Below, one piece after another: positions 50,801-61,015 of a DNA stretch of 64,000 nt; within the stretch, counting starts at the first letter, position 1, and the number at the start of each line of letters is the position of its first letter. The notes beneath the pieces are model-generated. The model was not told the origin of the DNA. It made no database searches and saw only the letters and a list, made by a program, of their open reading frames with translations. The translations under genes were made by a program, and so were the position numbers. This DNA is from Enterobacteriaceae endosymbiont of Donacia marginata (GTDB lineage Bacteria; Pseudomonadota; Gammaproteobacteria; Enterobacterales; Enterobacteriaceae), in assembly GCF_012567685.1 (NCBI RefSeq), contig NZ_CP046184.1:354422-418421 (forward strand). Direction: 5' to 3'.

Positions 50801-52030
50801 ATGTTAAAAAAAAATTTCAATCTCTAGATATTAGTATTCTTACTACTTTCCAAAGGAAATCGTATATATTTTACTTTATCTAGAGTATTATATACTTTAA
50901 CTTTATATAGAAAACTTTAATTCAATATATTCTTGAAACATTAAAAAATATTAATAATTTAATTAACAATATACCATATCGTATATGGTTTTGATAAAGA
51001 AAAACTTAATAAGTTTTTAAAAAATGAAACATATATTAAATGGATATATTAACTTTGGAGGTACTGTAAAATAATTTTTGTTAAATTTTAATAAAAATAA
51101 AGATATTTTAATATTATATAGAGATGTTCCTCTAATTTTAAAAAAACAATAATATAATTATTATAATGAAAAACCTAAAAAAGGTATTTCTGTATTTTCA
51201 GTAACAATAAATAATTCTAAAGAATATGGTAAAATTTATGTAACAAAAATAGAGATATAATTGGTATTATTAAACATATAGAAACAAATTAAAAAGAATT
51301 AAAAATATTAATACTGGGATATTGATTATTAATATTATTTATTTAAAATAAATAAATTAATAGAATTAATAATAATAATTTAAAATCAGAGTTTTATATT
51401 ATTGATATTATTAATTTATCTTATAAAGATAAAAAAAATATTAGATGTATAAATTTTAAAAATTTAATAGAAATTAAAGATATTAATAATAATCAATTAA
51501 CACAATTAGAAAAATTATATCAAAAAAAACAAATTAAAAAATTACTTATTAATGAACTTAAAATTTTAAGTACAAATAGATTTAATTTATAAGGTTCTTT
51601 AAAATATTGATTAGATATTATAATAGAAGAATATGTATTAATTAAAAATTTTGTGAAATTAGGAAATAGAGTAATAATAAGTAAAAGGTGTATACTAAAA
51701 AATAATATTCTTACAAACGATTATAGAATACTTCCTATTCAATAATAGAAAATATAATTTTAAATAAAAAATATCAAATTAATTCTTTTAGTTGTATAAA
51801 TCAGAATCATAAAATAGATAAAAAATAACATTATTAATTTCATAAATAAAAAAATGATTTTTTATAAAAAATTAAAAATAATAGTTTTATTTATATAAAG
51901 TTCAAAATGAATAATTTTATTAAAAACTATAATTATAAGTTAATTATAATAAAATTAATAAATAATAAAGTTTAAAAGAAATATTAATTGTAATATTATA
52001 ATTAAAAAATTTTTCATTTATAAAATTAAA
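50801..52030 (+). pseudogene. glmU: Decayed glmU (UDP-GlcNAc synthesis)
   Basis: No open frame survives, but fragments in shifting frames follow E. coli GlmU in order. They include KNETYIKWIY, DILILYRDVPLIL (GlmU: DILMLYGDVPLI), KPKKGISVFSVTINNSKEYG, IIGIIKHIETN, INTGILI, SEFYIIDIINLSYKD, EIKDINNNQLTQLEKLYQK and IEEYVLIKNFVKLGNRVI. At least ten in-frame stops (TAA, TAG or TGA) and several frameshifts lie between them. The left end (LDISILTTF at the uridyltransferase start) and right end (about 52030, in the acetyltransferase repeats) are approximate. GlmU makes UDP-GlcNAc for peptidoglycan and lipid A. Its loss is striking beside intact murI and murJ. Confidence 0.85.
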
Positions 52031-52820
52031 TTAATATGATCTTAATATGATGTTATAAATTATTTTAAAAAACATAAATTTAATTTATAAAAAAATTAAA
52101 AAATTTACATTAAAAATCATATTTAAAAATTACATATAGAAATATTTATTTTTATTTTTTACTGAAAAAATTTAAAAATAATAATTTTTATAAAATAAAT
52201 AATAGAAAACATCTATTAATAAATAGAAAATTATTAAAAAATAATTTACATAATAAAAAATTATTTTAAATACAATTTTATATATTCAATTTTTTATTAA
52301 AATAATAAAGATTATTTAATTTATTATAATTAATAAAAATTATTTATATTAGTTATTTTAAAATAATAAATAATTACTAACAATTTTTGTTCTAAAATAG
52401 AAAAATATAATAATATATATTAAAATATAAAAAAATATTTTATTTAATTAAATTTATATTTAATTTTATAAAAAAAAAATTATTTTTAGAAAATAATATA
52501 TGTAATTAAAAAATTTAATTAAATAATATTAGTTTAATTAATAATTTTAATTTTTATAAATAATTTTTAAAAAAATTAAATCTAATATATAAAATATTTA
52601 TATTTTAATAGATTATAATAATCTTTATTAATAAATATTTTAAGTTTTGTAAAATAAATAATAATTTTATCTGATAAAAAATAATATATATATTTTTTTA
52701 TATAAAAATATAATATTATTATAATTTATATTATTTATTATACTTTTATTAAAAAAAATAATGATATAAATAATCTAAAAAATTTAGTAAAATCTATTAA
52801 TTTTAAATAAAAATCTTATT
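52031..52820. other. Eroded AT-rich spacer after glmU
   Basis: About 790 bases with stops in all frames and almost no G or C. I can recognise no gene. In E. coli glmS follows glmU, so this may be an eroded glmS, but I see no fragment that proves it. It has no rRNA or tRNA signal, no repeats beyond simple AT runs, and no DnaA boxes. Confidence 0.5.
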
Positions 52821-52850
52821 AAAGATAAAGATCTTTTTTTTTTGTTTTTT
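52821..52850 (+). terminator. Hairpin and T tract upstream of nrdA
   Basis: Arms aaagat (52821-52826) and atcttt (52831-52836) pair around a 4-base loop and run straight into a tract with 15 T and one G. It looks like a rho-independent terminator on the plus strand. It may be the surviving end of the lost glmU region transcription unit, or may insulate nrdA. It is one of the few islands of order in the decayed stretch. Confidence 0.6.
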
Positions 52851-52947
52851 TTAAATTAACTAATTTTTTCTAAAACGAATTTTTATTAAATTATATTTTT
52901 AAATTTATTAATAAATATTATTAATATTTTTTTAAAAGGTTTTATAT

Positions 52948-55230
52948 ATGAAACAAAATTTATTTGTTATAAAAAGAAATGGTTATAAAGAATTAATAAA
53001 TATAAATAAAATAAATTTACTATTATCACGGGCGGCAAAAAATTTACAAAAAATATCTTTATCACAAATAAAAAAACAATTATATTTACAATTATATAAT
53101 GAAATTAATACAACAAATATTCATAATATTTTAATTAAAATTACAGCAGATTTTATTTCAGAAACAAATCCTGATTATCAATATATGGCAGCTAGATTAG
53201 CTATTTCATATTTGAGAAAAGAAGCGTATGGGACATTTATTCCTCCAAAATTATATGTTCATATTAAAAAAATGGTACATTTAAAAAAATATGATAAATT
53301 TCTTTTAAAAGAATATACAAAAAAAGATTTTTATTTAATGGAAAATTTTATTGATCATAATCGTGATATGAACTTTTCATATGCGGCAGTAAAACAATTA
53401 GAAGGAAAATATTTAGTTAAAAATAGAATTACAGGGAAAATATATGAAAGTGCACAATTTTTATATATATTAATTGCAGCTTGTTTATTTGCTAAATATC
53501 CATCTAATGAAAGAATAAATTATATAAAATTTTTTTATGATGCTATTTCTAAGTTTAAAATTTCTTTACCTACCCCAATTATGTCTGGTGTTAGAACATG
53601 TACTAAACAATTTAGTTCATGTATTTTAATTGAATGTGGAGATAATATTGATTCAATTAATGCTACCACTAGTAGTATAGTAAAATATGTTTCTCAAAAA
53701 GCAGGTATTGGTATTAATGCAGGCCGAATTCGTGCAGTAGGTAGTCCAATTAGAAATGGAGAAGCATTACATACTGGATGTATTCCATTTTATAAACATT
53801 TTCAAACAGCAATTAAATCTTGTTCTCAAGGAGGTGTTAGAGGTGGAGCAGGAACATTATTTTATCCTTTATGGCATTTAGAAATTACTAATTTATTAGT
53901 TTTAAAAAATAATAGAGGCATTGAAACTAATAGAGTTAGACATCTTGATTATGGAGTACAAATTAATAAATTATTATATCAACGTTTAATTAATGGAGAA
54001 ATAATTACTTTATTTAGTCCTTCAGATGTTCCTGATTTATATGAATATTTTTTTTCAAATCAAAAAAAATTTAATGATCTTTATGAAAAATATGAAAAAA
54101 ATATTAAAGTTAGAAAAAAAAAAATTAGTGCTGTAAATTTATTTTCGTTAATGATGCAAGAACGAACCTCAACAGGAAGAATATATATTCAAAATGTTGA
54201 TCATTGTAATACTCATTCTGCATTTAATCCTAAAATAGCTCCAATAAGACAATCAAATCTTTGTTTAGAAATTACTCTTCCTACAAAAATTTTACATAAA
54301 ATTGATGATCCTAATGGCGAAATAGGATTGTGTACATTAGCTGCTATCAATTTAGGACAAATTAAAAATTTAAAAGAAATAAAAAAGTTATCAGATTTAA
54401 TAGTAAGAGCATTAAATTGTTTATTAGATTATCAAAAATATTTAATTCCTGCTGCAAAAAATTCTGCCTTAGGTCGTAGGCCATTGGGTATAGGAGTAAT
54501 TAATTTTGCATATTATTTGGCAAAAAATAATGTACGTTATTCTGATAATAGTGCAAATAATCTAACACATAAAACTTTTGAAACTATACAATATTATTTA
54601 TTAAAAGCATCTAATAATTTAGCTAAAATTAAAGGATCTTGTCCTTTATTTAAAGATACAAATTATTCAAAAGGAATATTACCTATTGATACTTATAAAA
54701 AATTTATTGATAATCTTCATACAGAAAAATTACATTATAATTGGGAAAAATTAAGAAAAAATATAAAAAAATATGGATTACGTAATTCTACCTTATCAGC
54801 TTTAATGCCATCTGAAACTTCTTCTCAAATATCTAATGCCACTAATGGTATTGAACCTCCCAGAGGATTTATTAGTATAAAAACATCTAAGAATGGTATT
54901 TTAAAACAAGTAGTCCCTGAATTTTTAAAATTAAAAAAAAAATATGAATTACTATGGAATATACCTAATAATAACGGATATTTAAATTTAATAGGAATAA
55001 TGCAAAAATTTATTGATCAATCTATTTCTTCAAATATAAATTACGATCCTAGTCGTTTTAATAAAAATAAAATACCTATGCAACAATTATTAAAAGATTT
55101 ACTATTTTCATATAAATTAGGAATTAAAACTTTGTACTATCAAAATACTAGAGATGGAGCTAAAGATAATCAAAATGAAAACATATTACAAAGTAATAAT
55201 GGATGTGTAAATGGATCTTGTGTAATTTAA
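52948..55230 (+). CDS. nrdA: Class Ia ribonucleotide reductase alpha subunit
   Basis: Reduces ribonucleoside diphosphates to deoxy forms, with NrdB. It has 760 residues against 761 in E. coli. The N-terminal ATP cone (FVIKRNGYKELININKI) is present. The active-site cysteines are in RQSNLCLEI, FSSCILIECGD and GEIGLCTLAAIN, and the C-terminal redox pair is GCVNGSCVI. SGVRTCTKQ and PSETSSQISNATNGIEPPRG are intact. AAAAGG lies about 8 bases before the ATG. An operon with nrdB follows. Confidence 0.98.
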   Translation: MKQNLFVIKRNGYKELININKINLLLSRAAKNLQKISLSQIKKQLYLQLYNEINTTNIHNILIKITADFISETNPDYQYMAARLAISYLRKEAYGTFIPPKLYVHIKKMVHLKKYDKFLLKEYTKKDFYLMENFIDHNRDMNFSYAAVKQLEGKYLVKNRITGKIYESAQFLYILIAACLFAKYPSNERINYIKFFYDAISKFKISLPTPIMSGVRTCTKQFSSCILIECGDNIDSINATTSSIVKYVSQKAGIGINAGRIRAVGSPIRNGEALHTGCIPFYKHFQTAIKSCSQGGVRGGAGTLFYPLWHLEITNLLVLKNNRGIETNRVRHLDYGVQINKLLYQRLINGEIITLFSPSDVPDLYEYFFSNQKKFNDLYEKYEKNIKVRKKKISAVNLFSLMMQERTSTGRIYIQNVDHCNTHSAFNPKIAPIRQSNLCLEITLPTKILHKIDDPNGEIGLCTLAAINLGQIKNLKEIKKLSDLIVRALNCLLDYQKYLIPAAKNSALGRRPLGIGVINFAYYLAKNNVRYSDNSANNLTHKTFETIQYYLLKASNNLAKIKGSCPLFKDTNYSKGILPIDTYKKFIDNLHTEKLHYNWEKLRKNIKKYGLRNSTLSALMPSETSSQISNATNGIEPPRGFISIKTSKNGILKQVVPEFLKLKKKYELLWNIPNNNGYLNLIGIMQKFIDQSISSNINYDPSRFNKNKIPMQQLLKDLLFSYKLGIKTLYYQNTRDGAKDNQNENILQSNNGCVNGSCVI

Positions 55231-55264
55231 TTTTAAATAAATTTATTATTATTCGGATAATTAA

Positions 55265-56395
55265 ATGAGTTATACTACTTTTTCAAAAAAAAAAAATAAT
55301 CAATTAAAAGAACCTATGTTTTTTGGTCAATCTGTAAATATTGCACGTTATGATCAACAAAAACATTATATATTTGAAAATTTAATTGAAAAACAATTAA
55401 GTTTTTTTTGGAGACCTGAAGAAATAGATATATCATATGATCAGATCCACTATCAAAATTTACCAAAAAATGAAAAACATATATTTATTAGTAACCTAAA
55501 ATATCAAACTTTATTAGATTCAATTCAAGGAAGAAGTCCTAATATAGCATTACTCCCCCTTGTTTCTATTCCAGAATTAGAAACGTGGATAGAAACATGG
55601 TCTTTTTTTGAAACAATACATTCTAGATCATATACACATATAATTAGAAATATCGTAAATGATCCATCAATAATTTTTGATGATATTGTTACTAATAATA
55701 ATATTATTCTTCGTACAAATGATATTATTAAATATTATGATGAATTAATTAAAACAACTAATTATTGGCATTTATTTGGTGAAGGTCATTTTATATTTGA
55801 TAAAAAAAAAATAAATATTAATTTATATGATTTAAAAAAAAAATTATATTTATGTTTAATGAGTGTTAACATTTTAGAAGCTATAAGATTTTATGTAAGT
55901 TTTGCATGTTCATTTGCTTTTGCTGAAAGAGAATTAATGGAAGGTAATGCTAAAATTATTAGGTTAATAGCACGTGATGAATATTTACATTTAATAGGAA
56001 CTCAATATATTATAAATATAATGCAAAAGGGTGAAGAAGATAAAGATATGGCAAAAATTGCAATTGAATGTCAAAAACAATGTTATCAATTATTTCTTGA
56101 TGCATCAATACAAGAACAAAAATGGGCAGAATATCTTTTTTGTAATGGATCAATGATTGGATTAAATAAAAATATTTTATGTAAATATATTAAATATATT
56201 ACTAATATTAGAATGGGAAAAGTTGGGTTAAAAAGTCCATTTTCTATAAAAAAAAATCCTATTCCATGGATTAATTCTTGGTTAATATCAGATAACGTCC
56301 AAATGGCACCTCAAGAAGTAGAAGTAAGTTCTTATTTAATTGGACAAATTGATTCTACAGTAGATATTAAAAAATTTAAAAACTTTAAATTGTAA
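55265..56395 (+). CDS. nrdB: Class Ia ribonucleotide reductase beta subunit
   Basis: Di-iron subunit that holds the tyrosyl radical. It has 376 residues, the same as E. coli. The radical tyrosine is in [12 protein letters not shown] (about residue 123). Iron ligands appear in [24 protein letters not shown] and IARDEYLHL. It lies 34 bases after nrdA. No yfaE ferredoxin gene follows, unlike E. coli. It ends at a strong hairpin before a convergent transporter gene. Confidence 0.98.
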   Translation: MSYTTFSKKKNNQLKEPMFFGQSVNIARYDQQKHYIFENLIEKQLSFFWRPEEIDISYDQIHYQNLPKNEKHIFISNLKYQTLLDSIQGRSPNIALLPLVSIPELETWIETWSFFETIHSRSYTHIIRNIVNDPSIIFDDIVTNNNIILRTNDIIKYYDELIKTTNYWHLFGEGHFIFDKKKININLYDLKKKLYLCLMSVNILEAIRFYVSFACSFAFAERELMEGNAKIIRLIARDEYLHLIGTQYIINIMQKGEEDKDMAKIAIECQKQCYQLFLDASIQEQKWAEYLFCNGSMIGLNKNILCKYIKYITNIRMGKVGLKSPFSIKKNPIPWINSWLISDNVQMAPQEVEVSSYLIGQIDSTVDIKKFKNFKL

Positions 56396-56410
56396 TTTTA
56401 TTATTATTTT

Positions 56411-56444
56411 ATGACTGTTATTTTATAAGTTATATAACAGTCAT
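56411..56444. terminator. Bidirectional terminator after nrdB
   Basis: Arms atgactgttat (56411-56421) and ataacagtcat (56434-56444) pair perfectly over 11 bp around a 12-base loop. It lies in the 66-base gap between the convergent nrdB and arcD genes. The stem holds three G-C pairs, which is a lot for this genome. Confidence 0.7.
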
Positions 56445-56461
56445 ATTGTACTTTATTATCA

Positions 56462-57853
56462 TTATCTCATTAAAAAATATAAAGAATAAAAAGATACTAA
56501 TAATAAAATAAAACAAAAAAACTTTTCTATTTTATTTAAAAATAAAATATTTGGATTATTAATTTTAGTTAATACTAAAAATATTAGGCCAGGAATATAT
56601 AAGACTAACGATAATAATAAATTTAAAAATCCTGCTGCATATAATAACCATATAGAATATATACAAGAACCTAATCCTATAAAAATATTAAATTTATTTT
56701 TTTTTATAAAAGATATTTTTAATAAATATGCACCTACTAAAAAATATGGTACTAATATCATTTCAGATGCAATAGTTAATAATTTATTATAATCTATTTT
56801 AGATATCCAGATTAATATTAAACATATTTGCATACTAATATTAGTAAACCATAAAGCATATGATGGCGCATTATTATCATTTTGTTTAGATAATATATTA
56901 GGAAATATATTATTTTTAGAAGCGATCCATGGAACTTCAGCTGCCATAATAGTCCAGCTTAAATAAGCTCCACATACTGATATAATAAGTCCCATTGCAG
57001 TAAATAAATTACCAAATTTACCAATTAAAATTGTCATTATCCCTGCTATTGAAGGATTTTTCATGCTTGCTAGATCTATTCTATTCATAATCCCAAAAGA
57101 TAATATAGTTACTAACAAATATATAAATAATGCAATAATTACTGCTAATAAAGTAGCTTTCCCTACATCATTTTTATTTTTTGCTCTAGATGATAAAATA
57201 ACAGCACCTTCTACACCAATAAATACCCATAAAGTAATTAACATTGTATCTTTAATCTGTTTTAAAAGAGAATTATTTAAATAATATCCCATTAAATCTA
57301 TTTTAAATGTTTTAAAATTAAAAACAACAAAAGATAAAATTATAAAGATACTTAAAGGTATTAATTTACATAATGTAGTTATTATATTAATAATAGATGC
57401 AGTTTGTGTTCCATTAAGTAATAAAAAATGAATTAACCATAATAAAATTGATGCTCCTAACATAGATTGCCATGTATTACCATTACTAAAAATGGTATGT
57501 TTTGGCGTGTCAATAAAAAAACTAATAGCAGAAAAAACAATAACTAAATAAGAAACATTTGCAATAACAGCACATAACCAATATCCCCATGCTGAATAAA
57601 ATCCAATTAAGTTGCCAAAACCATCTTTTGCATATGAAAAAATTCCTCCTTGAAGATTAGGTTTTATTTTATTTAATAATAATAATGTTGTAGCCAAAAA
57701 AATAATACCAATCCCAGTAATTCCCCATCCTATTAATAAAGCAAAAGGTCCAGCAATAATAGCCATATTTTGGGGTAAACTAAATACTCCAGCTCCTAAC
57801 ATAGAACTAAGAACTAATGATGTAAGTGATATTAAATTTAATTTTTTATTCAA
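56462..57853 (-). CDS. arcD: Basic amino-acid/ornithine antiporter, ArcD (YdgI) type
   Basis: APC-superfamily membrane transporter with 12 or so hydrophobic segments, probably exchanging arginine or another basic amino acid for ornithine. It has 463 residues against 460 in E. coli YdgI and follows it closely: LVLSSMLGAGVFSLPQNMA, SAWGYWLCAVIANVSYLVIV, TLWVFIGVEGAVILSSRAKN, SVCGAYLSWTIMAAEVPW and SEMILVPYFLVGAYLLKI. It is well conserved for a membrane protein in such a genome. The exact substrate and direction are not shown by the sequence. In a symbiont it could be a key route of amino-acid exchange with the host. Confidence 0.9.
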   Translation of the reverse strand: MNKKLNLISLTSLVLSSMLGAGVFSLPQNMAIIAGPFALLIGWGITGIGIIFLATTLLLLNKIKPNLQGGIFSYAKDGFGNLIGFYSAWGYWLCAVIANVSYLVIVFSAISFFIDTPKHTIFSNGNTWQSMLGASILLWLIHFLLLNGTQTASIINIITTLCKLIPLSIFIILSFVVFNFKTFKIDLMGYYLNNSLLKQIKDTMLITLWVFIGVEGAVILSSRAKNKNDVGKATLLAVIIALFIYLLVTILSFGIMNRIDLASMKNPSIAGIMTILIGKFGNLFTAMGLIISVCGAYLSWTIMAAEVPWIASKNNIFPNILSKQNDNNAPSYALWFTNISMQICLILIWISKIDYNKLLTIASEMILVPYFLVGAYLLKISFIKKNKFNIFIGLGSCIYSIWLLYAAGFLNLLLSLVLYIPGLIFLVLTKINNPNILFLNKIEKFFCFILLLVSFYSLYFLMR

Positions 57854-57951
57854 AATAATTCCTTTTTTATAAAATTATTAATTTTAATTAATTATTTTTT
57901 AAATTTAAATTAGAAATTAAAAATTTAGTTAAAAATAAAAAATATTATTTT

Positions 57952-58701
57952 TTATACTGGATTAGGTATATTAATAAAATTAGCATTTAATTTAAATTTT
58001 TTTTTTAACCAATTACCTAACATAATAACACCACCTTTTTCAGTTGCATGATGACCAGCACTAATAAAATGAATTTTATTTTCGTTAGCAATATGAAAAT
58101 TCATTTCAGATACTTCTCCTGTAATAAAAACATCTATATTATAGTTTATAACTTCTTCTAAAAATTTTTGTCCTGCTCCACTGCACCAAGCAATTTTATA
58201 AATTTTTTTTGGCGCATTTTCTCCAAAATGTAATGGAGTTCTATTTAATTTATTTTTTATAATAAAAAGAAATTCTTTTATACTAATTTTATTTTTTAAA
58301 TATCCATAAAAAACAAAAGGATTAATTTTACCTTTAAAATTTATATCTAAAATTTTAGATAAATAAATATTATTTCCTATTTTGTGATTAATATCTAAAG
58401 GAAGATGCCAACTATATAAATTAATATTATTTTTTAAAATTGTAAATATTCTTTTTTTTTTAGATCCTTTAATTATTAAAGATTCATTATTCCAAAAATA
58501 TCCATGATGAACTATAATAGCATCTGCTTTAAATTTTACAGCAATATCTAATAATTTTTGACAAGCACTAACACCCATTATAATATTTTTTATATATTTT
58601 TTGCCTTCTATTTGTAATCCATTCGGTATATAATCTTGTATACTAAAATTAGTATTTAATTTATTATTAATAATAATTTCTAATTCTTTATTTTTTATCA
58701 T
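57952..58701 (-). CDS. ybgI: Nif3-family metal-binding protein YbgI
   Basis: Member of the NIF3/GTP cyclohydrolase I type 2 family, a conserved di-metal protein of unclear function. It has 249 residues against 247 in E. coli YbgI. PNGLQIEGK, AIIVHHGYFWNNES, LYSWHLPLDI, FITGEVSEMNFH and SAGHHATEKGG include the metal-binding histidines and glutamate. It lies about 100 bases downstream of arcD on the same strand and is divergent from ffh. Confidence 0.93.
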   Translation of the reverse strand: MIKNKELEIIINNKLNTNFSIQDYIPNGLQIEGKKYIKNIIMGVSACQKLLDIAVKFKADAIIVHHGYFWNNESLIIKGSKKKRIFTILKNNINLYSWHLPLDINHKIGNNIYLSKILDINFKGKINPFVFYGYLKNKISIKEFLFIIKNKLNRTPLHFGENAPKKIYKIAWCSGAGQKFLEEVINYNIDVFITGEVSEMNFHIANENKIHFISAGHHATEKGGVIMLGNWLKKKFKLNANFINIPNPV

Positions 58702-58831
58702 TTTATTTTATGAAAATTTATTTTATTTTTAAAATAAATTTATGTTTTTTAGTCTTAGGAAATTAATAATTAATTTTTTAAATTAAAACAATACTTTTTG
58801 AAAAAAAATAAAATTTATGTGAGGAATGTAA

Positions 58832-60205
58832 ATGTTTGAAAATTTAAGTAATAAATTATCTAAAATATTATCAAGAATTAGAAATTATGGACGTTTAACA
58901 GAAAAAAATATTAAAGATACTTTAGATGAAATATATATTAATCTATTAGAAGCTGATGTTGCATTAGAAGTAACTAAAGATTTTATTAAAAAAATTAAAA
59001 AAGAAGCTATTGGTAAAAAAATTAATAATAATTTTACTCCAGGACAAGAATTTATAAAATTAATACATAAGAATTTAATAAAAATAATGGATTCTTCTGA
59101 TAAAAATATTAATCTTGCAATTCAACCTCCCGCGGTAATATTATTTATCGGACTACAAGGTGTAGGTAAAACAACGAGTGTTATAAAATTAGCATATTTT
59201 TTAAAAAAAAAATATAAAAAAAAGGTCTTAGTAGCATCAACAGACATATATAGACCAGCTGCGATACAACAATTAAATATTTTAGCACAAAGTGTAAAAA
59301 TTAATTTTTTTAAAATAAATTCAGATATGTCTCCAATAGAAATATCTAAAAATGTATTAAATTATGCTAAGACAAACTTTTATGATATTCTAATTATAGA
59401 TACAGCAGGTAGATTACATATTGATAATAAAATGATGAAAGAAATAAAAAATATTTCTAATTTATTATCTCCTATAGAAATTTTATTCGTTATAGATGCA
59501 ATGACAGGACAAGATTCAATTAATAGTGCTAAAAAATTTAATGAATTATTACCAATAACAGGAATTTTTTTAACTAAAGCAGATAGTGATACTAGAGGAG
59601 GAGCTTTTTTATCTACAAAATATATTATAAAAAAACCTATTAAATTTGTTGGTAATGGGGAAAAAATAAATAATATTGCAATATTTTCCCCTGAAATAAT
59701 TGCTGCTAAAATTTTAGGCATGTCTTCTGAATTAAATATTATTGAGAATATTAAAAAAAAAATTAATTTAAAAAAAAATCAAGAAATAATTAATAAATTA
59801 AAAAGTAAAAAAACATTAAATTTAAAAGATTTTTTAGACCAATTAGAACAAATAAAATCAATAGGTAATAAAAATATTTCGTTTTTATTAAATAAAATGA
59901 AGATAAATAATATTCAGTATCCTATAAATCCTATAATTAATATTATGAATATAGATAATTCAACTATAAATAATATTAAAGCAATAATGCAATCTATGAC
60001 TACTCTAGAAAAAGAAAATGTCGATATACTTAATTACTCTAGAAAAAAAAGAATATCATTAGGATCAGGAGTATCTATTTTAAAAATAAATGTTATACTA
60101 AAACAATATAATCAAATGAAATTAATTAATAAAAAAATGAAAAAAAATAATAATATTAATAAAATAATAAAATATGTAAAAAATTTTTTTAATTTTAAAA
60201 AATAG
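58832..60205 (+). CDS. ffh: Signal recognition particle protein Ffh
   Basis: SRP GTPase that takes ribosomes making membrane proteins to FtsY. It has 457 residues against 453 in E. coli. GTPase motifs are GLQGVGKTTSVIKLA, DIYRPAAIQQL, IIDTAGRLH and LTKADSDTRGGAFLS. The M domain follows (about 300-430) with SRKKRISLGSG that binds 4.5S RNA. It has fewer methionines than usual in the C-terminal tail, where Asn and Lys replace them. GAGG lies about 9 bases before the ATG. It starts the rpsP-trmD operon. Confidence 0.97.
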   Translation: MFENLSNKLSKILSRIRNYGRLTEKNIKDTLDEIYINLLEADVALEVTKDFIKKIKKEAIGKKINNNFTPGQEFIKLIHKNLIKIMDSSDKNINLAIQPPAVILFIGLQGVGKTTSVIKLAYFLKKKYKKKVLVASTDIYRPAAIQQLNILAQSVKINFFKINSDMSPIEISKNVLNYAKTNFYDILIIDTAGRLHIDNKMMKEIKNISNLLSPIEILFVIDAMTGQDSINSAKKFNELLPITGIFLTKADSDTRGGAFLSTKYIIKKPIKFVGNGEKINNIAIFSPEIIAAKILGMSSELNIIENIKKKINLKKNQEIINKLKSKKTLNLKDFLDQLEQIKSIGNKNISFLLNKMKINNIQYPINPIINIMNIDNSTINNIKAIMQSMTTLEKENVDILNYSRKKRISLGSGVSILKINVILKQYNQMKLINKKMKKNNNINKIIKYVKNFFNFKK

Positions 60206-60213
60206 GAATAAAT

Positions 60214-60453
60214 ATGATTAAAATTAGATTATCTAGAAAAGGAATAAAAAAAAAACCTTTTTATAAAATAATTGTTACTGATAGTAGAAATTCTAGAGAT
60301 GGCCGTTTTATAGAAAAATTAGGTTATTTTAATCCTTTTAACTCTAAAAAAAATTCTAAAAAAAAAATAATAACATTTAATAAAGATAGAATTAATTTTT
60401 GGTTATCTAAAGGTGCTATTCTCTCAAAAAGAGTACATAGTTTAATAAAATAA
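60214..60453 (+). CDS. rpsP: 30S ribosomal protein S16
   Basis: Small-subunit ribosomal protein needed for 30S assembly. It has 79 residues against 82 in E. coli. MIKIRLSRKGIKKKPFYKII, SRNSRDGRFIEKLGYFNP and INFWLSKGA are the family segments. It lies 8 bases after ffh, with a GGA in the gap, so the two are probably coupled. Confidence 0.97.
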   Translation: MIKIRLSRKGIKKKPFYKIIVTDSRNSRDGRFIEKLGYFNPFNSKKNSKKKIITFNKDRINFWLSKGAILSKRVHSLIK

Positions 60454-60469
60454 ATTTATAAATTTATTC

Positions 60470-60988
60470 ATGAATCTTTTAAATAAAAAAATAATTTTAG
60501 GTAAATTTGGTAAAATTTATGGTATTAAAGGATGGATTAGATTATTTTCTTATACTGAAGACAAAAAAAATATTTTTTTATATAAAAAATTATTTATTAT
60601 TAATCATATGAAAGATATTTTTTTTATAAAATTTAATAAATATAAAAATAAAAAAAAATATTTTATTGTTCAGATTAATAATCTTTATAAAAATCAAGAT
60701 ACTATTAAATTTATTAATCATAAAATTTATATTTTTAAAAATGAATTAATAAAATATAAAAAAAAAAAAGAATATTATTGGCATGATATAATTGGATGTT
60801 ATATATTAAATAATAAAATTTATTTAGGTAAAGTTATCAATATAGTGACGACCAAATTATATGATATACTTATTATTCAACCTAATAACTTATATATAAA
60901 AAAAAAAATATTAATTCCTTTTATTGAACCTCATATAATTAAAAATATAGATTTAATTAATAATATTATTAAAGTAAATTGGAATTAA
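60470..60988 (+). CDS. rimM: Ribosome maturation factor RimM
   Basis: Helps fold the 3' head of 16S rRNA and binds S19. It has 172 residues against 182 in E. coli. GKFGKIYGIKGWIRLFSYTE marks the N-terminal domain and YYWHDIIGCYILNN the PRC-barrel domain, ending in LIPFIEPHIIKNIDL. The middle is diverged and Lys/Ile-rich. It occupies the usual place between rpsP and trmD. Confidence 0.94.
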   Translation: MNLLNKKIILGKFGKIYGIKGWIRLFSYTEDKKNIFLYKKLFIINHMKDIFFIKFNKYKNKKKYFIVQINNLYKNQDTIKFINHKIYIFKNELIKYKKKKEYYWHDIIGCYILNNKIYLGKVINIVTTKLYDILIIQPNNLYIKKKILIPFIEPHIIKNIDLINNIIKVNWN

Positions 60989-61015
60989 TAATTTTAAAAC
61001 AAAAAAATAACAATT

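Noticed and set aside
50691-52947. Possible replication origin next to mnmG
   Set aside because: The region is AT-rich and mnmG lies near oriC in E. coli, but I saw no DnaA boxes, and much of it is explained as a glmU remnant.
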